From an uncultured Victivallales bacterium (GTDB taxonomy: Bacteria > Verrucomicrobiota > Lentisphaeria > Victivallales > UBA1829): a DNA stretch of 64,000 nucleotides. The translations under genes and the position numbers were made by a program. How positions within the stretch are numbered: position 1 is the first letter of the stretch; the number at the start of each line of letters is the position of its first letter. This document shows positions 51,394 through 59,041 of the stretch, in pieces. The notes under the pieces were generated by a model that worked only from the letters and a program-made list of their open reading frames with translations, was not told the origin of the DNA and searched no databases. The stretch is taken from the NCBI GenBank assembly GCA_934644965.1, contig CAKUDG010000001.1, positions 124,001 through 188,000 on the forward strand, written 5' to 3'.

Positions 51394-52130
51394 GAAGAAG
51401 AAAAAGAGAAAGAAGATCATCCTGACACACCGCATACTTTTTTCTTTTCTCTCCTCCCCCCTTTTTCCCCCCCCCTTTTTCCCTCTCCTCCTCTCCCCTC
51501 CCCGGAGTGGGGGAGGAGAGGCAGGAAGATCAGAAGCTTTGAATTTTCTCTCTATCCCCCTCCCCGCCGTCGGCGGACGGGGGAGAGAACAGTTTTCCCA
51601 GAAGACCATTCCGGGAAACCGTTCCCGGAGACCGTTCCGGCATGGAGGGAAAAAGCTTCCGGAATCTTCCGGGATCTTCTTCTCTCCGCATCCCGGCTGT
51701 ATTTTCGAGAAAAAAAGACTTGAATATCCTCCTTTCCCGTGTCATCTTACAGCAGAAGGACCGGATCCATTCCTTGTTGCGCCCGATCCCAGAGATCAGT
51801 TCATCAGAAGGGAAAGGGAAAACGCCGGAAGATTCCGGAAGGGAACCACTTCCGCTTCCGGTGAAAGAGGCTGTCCCCGGGGAAAGGCTCTGATTCCGTG
51901 CCGACCGGAGAAGAAGCAGCTTTCCCGGAAACAGAGGGATCAGCCATTTCCTTTCCGGACCGGTACTCGGGAAAATGGGATACCCCGCTGCGGCGGCAAA
52001 GCTAAGGAAGGAACGGACGGGAGAAGAGAACAAAACGATACGGGAAACAGTCTAAGTACCAGGAAAAACACTGCGGGAGAGAGAGCTCGTCTGCCGCAGA
52101 GAGAACAAATGGAAAAGGAGAAAAGCGAGA
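51394..52130. other. Long spacer with polypyrimidine tract and paired GC hairpins
   Basis: No convincing gene lies in these 737 bp; open frames present are Arg/Ser/Pro-rich. Notable are a 67-nt pure pyrimidine run (51437-51503) and two strong GC-rich inverted repeats (about 51489-51521 and 51561-51587). A purine-rich lead-in with AAAAGGAGA precedes tatA. No clear promoter was found for the tat genes. Confidence 0.55.
51489..51587. repeat. Pair of REP-like GC-rich inverted repeats
   Basis: The first, CCTCCCC-N6-GGGGAGG with outer pairing CCTCTCC/GGAGAGG, and the second, CTCCCCGCCG with CGG-AC-GGGGGAG, are about 40 bp apart. They share CTCCCC/GGGGAG arms and GC-rich loops, as in REP/REPIN elements. 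No T-run follows either, so they are unlikely to be simple terminators. Confidence 0.5.
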
Positions 52131-52367
52131 ATGCATGTGGGTTTTACGGAAATTTTAGTCATCGTGCTTTTCATTCTTCTTATATTCGGGGCGAAACGCA
52201 TCCCGGAGCTGGCGAGAGCTCTGGGGAGAGCATCTTATGAATTCAAAAAGGCCAAGGAGTCTCTGAGCACGGAAGGCAGGGAACTCATGGACGAAGCGGA
52301 AAAGGCCGCGGAAAGAGAAGATGCCCCGGCAAAGAAGGAGCAGGACAACGGAACGAAAAAAGCATGA
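52131..52367 (+). CDS. tatA: Twin-arginine translocase subunit TatA/TatE
   Basis: The 78-residue protein has the TatA plan: a short N-terminal membrane helix (about 5-20, GFTEILVIVLFILLIFG), the AKRIPELARALGRA hinge and amphipathic helix, and a charged, Lys/Glu-rich tail. TatA forms the pore or membrane-thinning assembly for folded protein export. AAAAGGAGA precedes the ATG. Its stop overlaps the tatC start by 4 bp. No tatB is nearby, as is normal for minimal TatAC systems. Confidence 0.95.
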   Translation: MHVGFTEILVIVLFILLIFGAKRIPELARALGRASYEFKKAKESLSTEGRELMDEAEKAAEREDAPAKKEQDNGTKKA

Positions 52368-53116
52368 CGGCGCAGAATTCTCTTCCGGAAAGCACATTGA
52401 TTGCGCATCTGGAAGCGCTGCGGAAGATGCTGATTTCGTGTCTGACGGCGACGGCGCTTCTCTATCCGGCTGCTTATTTTCTGAGTTCGGATCTGATTGA
52501 TTTTCTGGTTCGCTGGAGTTTTCCCGGATCCGGGGAAACCACGCTGTATTACTTTGCGCCCATGGAAGTTTTCTGGGTGCAGCTGAAGCTGGGGCTGATT
52601 CTGGCGCTGATTCTGGCCTATCCGTGGAACCTTCTTCAGATCTGGCGCTTTCTGCTGCCGGCGCTGTATCAGGAAGAGCGGAAGCTCCTGGGGTTCTGGA
52701 TTGTCGTTTCCACGCTTCTGTTTTTCGCGGGGATGGCGTTCTGCGTGGGGCTGATTCTGCCGATGCTGATGAAATTTTCACTGGGGTTCGCAACGCCGGA
52801 ACTGCAGCCGATGCTCGGGCTCTCCAGTTTTCTGCATCTTGCGGGCTGGATGATGCTGGCGTTCGGGATCATGTTCCAGGCACCGATTCTGGTGCTGTCG
52901 GCAGTGCGCTTCGGTTTTCTGAGCACGGCGTATCTCCGTGCGAAACGGCCGTATGTGATGACTGCGATTCTGATCGTCGCCGCAGTGCTGACGCCGCCCG
53001 ACGTGGTCAGCCAGCTGGCGCTGGCGATTCCCACCTGGCTGCTTTTCGAGCTGGGGCTCTTCTTTGCAAAACACATCGAACGGAAAGGAATGAAGGAAGA
53101 TGATGAACAGACGTGA
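52364..53116 (+). CDS. tatC: Sec-independent protein translocase subunit TatC
   Basis: The 250-residue protein has six predicted membrane helices. It shows the HLEALRKMLISC cytoplasmic N-terminus, with the Leu-Glu-Arg residues that recognise the twin-arginine signal, FLLPALYQEERKLL with the conserved Pro-Glu-Glu-like region, and AVLTPPDVVSQ in the last periplasmic loop. TatC is the receptor for twin-arginine signal peptides. It is coupled to tatA by ATGA and overlaps the next gene by about 17 bp. The next gene encodes an apparent Tat substrate. Confidence 0.96.
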   Translation: MTAQNSLPESTLIAHLEALRKMLISCLTATALLYPAAYFLSSDLIDFLVRWSFPGSGETTLYYFAPMEVFWVQLKLGLILALILAYPWNLLQIWRFLLPALYQEERKLLGFWIVVSTLLFFAGMAFCVGLILPMLMKFSLGFATPELQPMLGLSSFLHLAGWMMLAFGIMFQAPILVLSAVRFGFLSTAYLRAKRPYVMTAILIVAAVLTPPDVVSQLALAIPTWLLFELGLFFAKHIERKGMKEDDEQT

Positions 53117-54347
53117 TTTCCTGAAAAGTGCATTGACAGTCGCCGCCCTGGCTCCCATTGTCCGTCTTGCGGCGGAAGAGGGAGCGGGAGAGGCTCCCGG
53201 GAAGGAACAGCCCCCCGGAAAAACTGCAGACGGACTCGTCTCCCGCCGCCGTTACAAAAACAGCGACCTGACACTCCCTCTCCTGGGATTCGGCATGATG
53301 CGCCTCCCGAGAACAAAAGACGGACAGATCGATAAACAGACCGCTCAGAAAATGATCGATCAGGCCATGGCCGCCGGATTGAATTATTTCGACACCGCAT
53401 GGCCTTATCATGGAGGAAAAAGCGAACTCTTCGCAGGAGAAGCTCTCTCCAAATATCCCCGCGAATCGTATCTCCTCGCCGACAAGCTGCCCGTCCGGCA
53501 GATCAAAACCCTGCGGGAAGCCGAACAGATCTTCAACGAACAGCTGAAAAAATGCAGAACCCCGTATTTCGACTTCTATCTGCTGCATGCGCTGAACGCT
53601 TCGGGATGGAAAACGGTGGAACGTCTCGGACTGTACGACTTTGTCAGGAAAATGCGCGATGAAGGGAAAATCCGGAAGATCGGCTTCTCCTTCCATGACA
53701 CTCCCGAAGTCCTGAAAACAATCGCTTCCGCTCATCCCTGGGACTTCGTCCTTCTTCAGATCAATTATCTGGACTGGTACAACTACCGTTCCAGAGAGCA
53801 GTATGAAATCGTCACGGAACTCGGGATCCCGGTGCTGGTCATGGAGCCCCTGCGCGGCGGAACGCTTGCTTCTCTCACGCCTGCGGCTTCGAAAATTCTG
53901 AAAACCTCCGCGCCCGATGCTTCCACAGCCTCCTGGGCGCTCCGTTATGCTGCATCGCTTCCGAACGTGCTCTGCGTCCTTTCCGGCATGACCGAAGAAG
54001 CACATCTCCATGACAATATCAGAACCTTCACTCCGTTCAAACCGCTCTCCGATTCCGAACGGATGACTCTCAACTCCGCTCTTGCGGCCTACCGGAAAAC
54101 CGATTCCGTCCCGTGCACCGCATGCGACTACTGCGTCCCCTGTCCCGCCGAGGTGCAGATCCCCCATGTCTTCAGCGCATACAACCAATATCAAATCAGC
54201 GGAGACAAAAAGGCTTTCCAGAAAGAGATCGCATCCCTCGTGGAAGGACCGTCCGCCTGTGTGGACTGCGGAACATGCATCAAAAAGTGTCCTCAGCAGA
54301 TCAAAATCCCGACAGAGCTCCAACGCGTCCTCAGCGCCCTGAAATAA
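53100..54347 (+). CDS. Tat-exported aldo/keto reductase with two 4Fe-4S motifs
   Basis: The 415-residue protein begins MMNRRDFLKSALTVAALAP, a twin-arginine signal (RRDFLK). An aldo/keto reductase barrel follows: LLGFGMMRLP, YFDTAWPYHGGKSE (Asp and catalytic Tyr), DKLPV with the Lys, YLLHALN with the His. The C-terminus has two Cys clusters: Cys339, 342, 345, 349 and Cys387, 390, 393, 397, each CX2CX2CX3CP, giving two 4Fe-4S centres. It could be a periplasmic oxidoreductase passing electrons to or from a carbonyl or diol substrate. It overlaps tatC, so export machinery and cargo are made from one message. ATG 53100 or 53103 is the start. Confidence 0.92.
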   Translation: MMNRRDFLKSALTVAALAPIVRLAAEEGAGEAPGKEQPPGKTADGLVSRRRYKNSDLTLPLLGFGMMRLPRTKDGQIDKQTAQKMIDQAMAAGLNYFDTAWPYHGGKSELFAGEALSKYPRESYLLADKLPVRQIKTLREAEQIFNEQLKKCRTPYFDFYLLHALNASGWKTVERLGLYDFVRKMRDEGKIRKIGFSFHDTPEVLKTIASAHPWDFVLLQINYLDWYNYRSREQYEIVTELGIPVLVMEPLRGGTLASLTPAASKILKTSAPDASTASWALRYAASLPNVLCVLSGMTEEAHLHDNIRTFTPFKPLSDSERMTLNSALAAYRKTDSVPCTACDYCVPCPAEVQIPHVFSAYNQYQISGDKKAFQKEIASLVEGPSACVDCGTCIKKCPQQIKIPTELQRVLSALK

Positions 54348-54701
54348 GTCGCTTCCGCTTGTCGCGTTTCTCTCTGGGGGGGGAGAGACGGAATCAGTCG
54401 TCTGCGGATGATTTCCTGCTCTTCCACACAAAGGATGAAAAAAGACAGGCCGTGTGAGTTTTCCATCCCACACGGTCTGTCTTCTTTTCAAAGAGGAGAA
54501 AAGTCTTCTGTAAAAATTCTTCTGCCAGCAAAGCACAGGACAAAATGATGATGTCGGCTCCGCAGAGACGATGGCAGCAGAGAAGCCGTCTTTCTCTCTC
54601 TCTTTTTTTTCGTCCCTCTCCTTCTCCCCCTCCCCCGGACACGTCCTTTCTCCGGAAGCAGGCAGAGAAGAAAAAATGTCTTTTCAGGAAGAAGAAGCGC
54701 T
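54348..54701. other. Spacer between convergent genes
   Basis: The 354-bp spacer contains a bidirectional terminator (54436-54489), a G-rich run (54377-54385) and a pyrimidine-rich block (54588-54640). No gene is evident. Confidence 0.6.
54436..54489. terminator. Bidirectional intrinsic terminator
   Basis: AAGACAGGCCGTGTG (54442-54456) pairs with CACACGGTCTGTCTT (54469-54483) over 15 bp with one G-U pair. A T-rich tail follows on the right and an A-run lies on the left, so it can end both the tat operon and the convergent ceramidase operon. Confidence 0.85.
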
Positions 54702-56039
54702 TCAGCGGTTGATCAGAGTCTTTCCGGCCTCGATCAGCCGCAACGCCGTATCCTCTGCCGGAGCGCCCCCTTCAACGGGAAGGATTTCATATCCCCCGCG
54801 GGAAAAGCATTCCGGCATCGGGACATAGCCGCAGGATCCCATTCCAAGAGACGCCACAAGTGTCAGCGGGAAACGGGAGGCTGCGCGAATCGCCATTCCG
54901 ATCTCCGTAAACGGTTCCCCGGGAAGAGAAACAATGCCGATGTCGCTGCCGAACTTGATCGAAAGGAGCGTGAAATCCCGCGTACGGCCGGAACATCTCT
55001 TCCGGTAGGCGAGGAGCTGTCCGGCAAAGAAGCGCGCGACAGGGCCGTCTCCGGAAGCAAGACCTTCACTGGTCATATCCTCTTCCGAAGCGGATTCCTT
55101 CACACGCTCCAGAAGGGCCTCCGCACGCAGCGCCTCCTCTTCAGAAATTTCCCGGAAGGGAATCTGAATGACGGAGGAGTCCACGGTGATCTGTTCGACC
55201 GGAACCGTCTTCAGGGAATCGAGAGCGCGCGCGATGACACTGGCGTATTCCTGACCGATCCGGCAGGCTTCCTCATAGGAAGTCTGGTCGGAATCGGAAC
55301 GGACGTCAAAATGATTGATGTTTCCGGAACAGCCCGGAAGCATCATGACGGGGATGTCGAATCCAAAATGATTCTGAAGAGCGCGTTCCATTCTTCCTGG
55401 CCAGTCGGCGGAAACCACATTTCCCCCGATGGTATCCGTGTGATTCACGATGTTCACCAGTAGGAAGTCTATCATTGCGCCGTGCCGGAACGCCAGAATC
55501 GGAATTCTCCCGTCCACGGGCCCTTCGGGACGGACGATCTCCGGATTCCGTTTTCCTGGATTGGTCAACACCTTTCCGTCCTTCATCCAGTAACGGCGGT
55601 TGAAAGCGAGCGTGTCGCAGGACGTCTCCCCCACCAGAAGCTCTCCCGGCGCAAGATTCCGCCAGGCGCGCATGACCGCGCAGACAGCCTTGTGCGCCAG
55701 AAAATCAAGATATTCCTCATCCGGATCGGCACCGAAAAAACGCGACGGATACGGAGCCGTATGGGAATGAGTCGCACAAAACAGAATCCTGTCCGCGAAG
55801 TCCAGCCCGGCTATCTTCAATGCCTCCTGGAAGCGTCCCGTAAGGCCCGTTTCCAGAAAACACAGATCAAAGGAGACGATCCCGCTGCAGCGACCGTCCG
55901 CCCCCTCCAGAACCAGTGCCTTCACCGACAGATCGTCGTACACACCCGTGTTCGGACGCGGATTGAAATAGCCGCAGAGCGGAACCCCCAGAACCGGAGT
56001 GATGATCTCTCTTGCAAAACCGTAGCGGAACATCGTCAC
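54702..56039 (-). CDS. Neutral/alkaline ceramidase-like hydrolase
   Basis: The 445-residue protein resembles the N-terminal catalytic domain of neutral ceramidases. RYGFAREIITPVLGVPLCGY begins the fold; ILFCATHSHTAPYPS supplies zinc-ligand His residues; NIVNHTDTIGGN follows, and MMLPGCSGNINHFDVR is the nucleophile-bearing loop. FGSDIGIVSLPGEPFTEIG is also conserved. Ceramidases cleave the amide of ceramide; many bacterial relatives in carbohydrate clusters have unproven substrates. It lacks a signal peptide and is shorter than secreted ceramidases. It overlaps the upstream Gfo/Idh gene by 4 bp, so the two are translated together. The start at 56039 is two residues before the first strand. Confidence 0.8.
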   Translation of the reverse strand: MTMFRYGFAREIITPVLGVPLCGYFNPRPNTGVYDDLSVKALVLEGADGRCSGIVSFDLCFLETGLTGRFQEALKIAGLDFADRILFCATHSHTAPYPSRFFGADPDEEYLDFLAHKAVCAVMRAWRNLAPGELLVGETSCDTLAFNRRYWMKDGKVLTNPGKRNPEIVRPEGPVDGRIPILAFRHGAMIDFLLVNIVNHTDTIGGNVVSADWPGRMERALQNHFGFDIPVMMLPGCSGNINHFDVRSDSDQTSYEEACRIGQEYASVIARALDSLKTVPVEQITVDSSVIQIPFREISEEEALRAEALLERVKESASEEDMTSEGLASGDGPVARFFAGQLLAYRKRCSGRTRDFTLLSIKFGSDIGIVSLPGEPFTEIGMAIRAASRFPLTLVASLGMGSCGYVPMPECFSRGGYEILPVEGGAPAEDTALRLIEAGKTLINR

Positions 56040-57103
56040 TTCACCTCTGTCAGAGCCCCGTTGTTCCGAGCGGACTCATGCGACGCGGCACAGAGCTTCA
56101 GATTGTGCAGCGCGTCTTCCGCATTCAGAGCCTTCCCTTCCAGCACGGACGACGCATGATGCTCGATCAGAGACTGGTAAATGTTCCGAATCGCACACGG
56201 TTCCACCGTCTCCACTTTCCCGAGCGTGTCCAGTTCCAGACGGATCCGGACCGGTTCATCTTCATGCCCCGAAAGCTGGAACATCGTCCCATACCCGCGC
56301 AGAACGGAACGGCTCCCGTAGATTTCATATCCGAGATTCGTCAGAGTCCCGCCGAGTCCGCCGCGGAGTTCGGAAAAGGCCGCCTTCACGGAACCGGCTG
56401 TCCCGTCCTCAAAGAAAAATTTGATGTAGGCCCCGTCCTCCGCCTTGATCGCCATCAGCTTGGGCAGATAGACCGCCGCCACTTTCGTGATCCGTTTCCC
56501 AAAAATAAATTCCGCCATATAAAAACAGTGGCTCGCAACATCGCCGATCGGACCGCCCATTTCCGCAATGTTCGAGCAGCGCCACGTCGCCGCCTCCGCA
56601 GGATCGTAGCCGAATGCAAACTCCATATGGAAGCAGGAATCGTTCACTTCTCCCAGCGTGCCGGAAGCCAGCAGCTCCGCCGCACGGCGGTTCCAGGCAT
56701 TATAGACCATCATGTGGTCAACGGACAGACTCAGATGCTTTTCCGATGCCAGTTTCACCAGAAAGGCGGCGTCTTCAATCGTCGTCGCAATCGGTTTTTC
56801 CACAATCACATGCTTGCCGGCTTTCAGCGCGGCAGCGGCTATCGCGGCGTGAGAGGCATTGTTCGTCGCCACATACACCGCCTGGATTTCCGGATCCGCA
56901 AACATTGCCTCCTGGGTCGCGTACCATTTCAGACCCAGTGCCTCGGCCGCCGACTTCCGGGTCTGATTGCAGTCCGTCGCCGCGACAAGTTCCGCTTTCT
57001 CCAGCGGCGCAAAACGCGTTCTGTCACAGGCAAATCCTTCCTTCGCAATACGATTCTCGGCAATCCCGCCGAATCCCACAATCCCGTACTTCACCTTTCC
57101 CAT
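56036..57103 (-). CDS. Gfo/Idh/MocA-family oxidoreductase
   Basis: The 355-residue protein starts VKYGIVGFGGIAENRIAKEG, has the HVIVEKPIAT signature and the substrate-domain motif GGPIGDVASHCFYMAEFIFG. The second domain continues with a typical sheet (AYIKFFFEDGTAGSVKAAF). It is expected to be an NAD(P)-linked sugar dehydrogenase. ATG 57103 follows GGAAAGGCGG and starts at the Rossmann domain. Its last four bases overlap the ceramidase-like gene. The promoter region upstream has a palindrome and a 15-bp repeat. Confidence 0.92.
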   Translation of the reverse strand: MGKVKYGIVGFGGIAENRIAKEGFACDRTRFAPLEKAELVAATDCNQTRKSAAEALGLKWYATQEAMFADPEIQAVYVATNNASHAAIAAAALKAGKHVIVEKPIATTIEDAAFLVKLASEKHLSLSVDHMMVYNAWNRRAAELLASGTLGEVNDSCFHMEFAFGYDPAEAATWRCSNIAEMGGPIGDVASHCFYMAEFIFGKRITKVAAVYLPKLMAIKAEDGAYIKFFFEDGTAGSVKAAFSELRGGLGGTLTNLGYEIYGSRSVLRGYGTMFQLSGHEDEPVRIRLELDTLGKVETVEPCAIRNIYQSLIEHHASSVLEGKALNAEDALHNLKLCAASHESARNNGALTEVK

Positions 57104-57127
57104 GATTTCGCACCGCCTTTCCTGATG

Positions 57128-57170
57128 ATGGATGATGATAAAATGGATGATGATAAAATGGATGATGACA
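57128..57170. repeat. 15-bp tandem repeat, nearly three copies
   Basis: ATGGATGATGATAAA occurs twice exactly (57128-57142, 57143-57157) and once in part (57158-57170). It lies in the leader of the Gfo/Idh-ceramidase operon. Confidence 0.9.
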
Positions 57171-57189
57171 GTTTTTTCCTCTTCCGTCG

Positions 57190-57232
57190 TTACAACACAG
57201 CTGTAATATATGCCAACAAAAGACACATACAA
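57190..57232 (-). promoter_or_regulatory. Promoter and palindrome of the Gfo/Idh-ceramidase operon
   Basis: On the minus strand TTGTAT (57232-57227), a 16-bp spacer and TATATT (57210-57205). Just downstream of the -10 are the palindrome ACAGCTGT (57197-57204) and TTACA-N7-TGTAA (57190-57206), placed where a repressor could block initiation. Confidence 0.55.
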
Positions 57233-57367
57233 GAAAACTCAAGGGAAACACTGAAAACGCTTTCCCCAATCAGATTCCTCCATCGGATTTCCCAATCGGA
57301 AGGAAAACTTCCCCCCCGGGAAAACCGCAGCTGAAATACGCCGGGAAAGAAGCCTCCTTCCCCCAAG

Positions 57368-57442
57368 AAAAAAAACGCCTTTCCCGGAAGGTCCGGGAGA
57401 AACTGCCGCGGAGCGCAGGCGAACCCGCTCCGAACCTCCCGG
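57368..57442 (-). terminator. Terminator hairpin with a competing upstream pairing
   Basis: On the minus strand TCCCGGA-CCT-TCCGGGA (57398-57382) is followed six bases later by eight T residues (57375-57368). The first arm can instead pair with CCGGGAG at 57442-57436, enclosing a perfect CGGAGCG/CGCTCCG hairpin (57409-57432). The two folds exclude each other. Confidence 0.55.
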
Positions 57443-57624
57443 GAAAAGCCCGGGCGGCGCAGAAACTGCGCCGTCCGGACACGCCCGCGTTTTCTCCGCA
57501 GGCACAAACACAACTGATTCCGAATCGAAAAGACTCCTTCCATCCACCCCCCCACGCCCCGCCGCCGCGGAAGAGAAGCGCCGGCGGCGGTAGGAAAGGA
57601 GGAAGAAGGACTCTTTTTCCCCTC

Positions 57625-58893
57625 TTACTTCATATAGGCATCCGCCACCTTGCGGAAGGCCGTGATGTACGCCTGGATGTGTTCTTCGGTATAGACCGGG
57701 TGAGTGAAGAAGCTGATGGTTCTGTCCGTCATCCAGTGGGCCTGCTTGCAGTTGAACTCGGAGTAGTCGATGTTGCGGGCCTTGGGATCGAAGAACGGAT
57801 ATTTCGCGACGCCGAAGCCGTTGCGGTCCGCAAAAGCGCGTTCCTTGTACATTTCGGGCCAGAGCACGCTGTAGACGGGCACACCTTCGGCCGCCATCGC
57901 GGCGATGAACTTCTTCGTGTCGATACCGTCTTTGAGTTTCGAGGGATCAATCACAATCGGGCACCACCAGAATGCGTTCTGACGTTCCTCCGTGTCAACC
58001 GGCACATGCAGAACCAGCGGATGATCCTTCAGAGCGGCGATGAGCATTTTGCCGTTCCGGACGCGGTTCTTGAGGTTCCAGCTGTCGAAACGCTCCAGTT
58101 CGCAGAGTCCGATCTGGGACTGCATTTCCGTCATGCGGAAATTGAATCCGACGCGTTTGTGGATGTACAGCTGCTTGCCTTCCATTTCCAGAAGGTTGAG
58201 CTTCGCCTGGACATCATATCCATGATCGCGGAAGGAACGGAATTCCCATGCGAGATCATCATCGTTGGTCACCACCATGCCGCCTTCGCCGCCAGTGGTG
58301 AAGTGTTTGCTCTGGCAGAAGCTGAAGCAGCCGACATGCCCGATCGTTCCGGCCTTCTTGCCCTTGTAGACGCCGCCAAAACACTGCGCACAGTCTTCCA
58401 CGACCTTGAGATTGTATTTCCGCGCAATTTCCATGATCGGATCCATGTCCGCCACAATCCCGTACAGATGGACAACGACAATCGCCTTGGTCCGTTCGGT
58501 GATCAGCGGTTCAATGGCTTTGGGATCGATGGTGTGATCGGTTGTCACATCCGCAAAGACGGGAAGCGCTCCGGCCTGAAGCGCGCAGAAGGAGGAGGCA
58601 ATAAAGCTGTAGGAAGTGCAGATCACTTCATCTCCGGGGCCGATGTTCATTCCGGCCAGAGCCGTGTGAAGCGCGCATGTCCCGTTTGCAACACTGATGG
58701 CGTTGCGCACGCCGAGCCATTTCGCCCATGCGTTTTCAAATTCCATGCCGATTTTCCCGGTCCAGTAGTTCACTTTGCCGGAACGGAGCACATCGGCCAC
58801 CTTCTGGACAGTGGATTCTTCAAATTGCGGCCACGCGGGAAAAGCACCGTTGAAAACCTTTTCGCCGCCGTCGATTGCAAGTGTTGCAGCCAT
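57625..58893 (-). CDS. DegT/DnrJ/EryC1/StrS-family PLP aminotransferase
   Basis: The 422-residue protein has the family layout: AISVANGTCALHTALAG (PLP phosphate loop), VVEDCAQCFGG (Asp that holds the pyridine nitrogen) and SKHFTTGGEGG with the PLP Lys196. Members add amino groups to keto sugars on nucleotides, or act as dehydratases; some in this branch act on scyllo-inosose or similar cyclitols. AAGGAG eight bases before ATG 58893 fixes the start; an upstream open extension is not conserved-looking. It is divergent from an AraC-family regulator. PLP Lys is present, so aminotransferase activity is likely. Confidence 0.93.
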   Translation of the reverse strand: MAATLAIDGGEKVFNGAFPAWPQFEESTVQKVADVLRSGKVNYWTGKIGMEFENAWAKWLGVRNAISVANGTCALHTALAGMNIGPGDEVICTSYSFIASSFCALQAGALPVFADVTTDHTIDPKAIEPLITERTKAIVVVHLYGIVADMDPIMEIARKYNLKVVEDCAQCFGGVYKGKKAGTIGHVGCFSFCQSKHFTTGGEGGMVVTNDDDLAWEFRSFRDHGYDVQAKLNLLEMEGKQLYIHKRVGFNFRMTEMQSQIGLCELERFDSWNLKNRVRNGKMLIAALKDHPLVLHVPVDTEERQNAFWWCPIVIDPSKLKDGIDTKKFIAAMAAEGVPVYSVLWPEMYKERAFADRNGFGVAKYPFFDPKARNIDYSEFNCKQAHWMTDRTISFFTHPVYTEEHIQAYITAFRKVADAYMK

Positions 58894-58950
58894 TTCCTGA
58901 CTCCTTGTTTTGATTGTGGGTTGAGAAAAAATCCTTTTGTTCCTGAAAAT

Positions 58951-58979
58951 ATAGTAAGAGTGCATTTGCATTTCCGCAA
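58951..58979 (-). promoter_or_regulatory. Promoter of the degT gene
   Basis: On the minus strand TTGCGG (58979-58974), a 17-bp spacer and TACTAT (58956-58951); the leader is about 50 nt. Confidence 0.55.
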
Positions 58980-58989
58980 GAGAGTTTTA

Positions 58990-59019
58990 TTGTTAAAAGA
59001 GACTGATTGATTGTAAAAT
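58990..59019 (+). promoter_or_regulatory. Candidate promoter of the second AraC-family gene
   Basis: TTGTTA (58990-58995), an 18-bp spacer and TAAAAT (59014-59019), back to back with the degT promoter. Confidence 0.45.
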
Positions 59020-59041
59020 CTTACGACAAGCTGTTTTCCCC

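Larger units (their letters stand above)
57104..57624. other. Structured spacer between the degT and Gfo/Idh genes
   Basis: This 521-bp spacer has a 15-bp repeat (57128-57170), a promoter with palindrome (57190-57232) and a very GC-rich, foldable segment (57368-57480). A perfect 9-bp hairpin (57559-57567 with 57582-57590) lies just past the aminotransferase stop. No gene is evident. Confidence 0.6.

Noticed and set aside
57382..57480. Possible SRP RNA or RNase P RNA fragment
   Set aside because: GGAAGGTCCGGGAG looks like pieces of both, but the conserved flanking helices are missing. Competing hairpins before a T-run explain it better.
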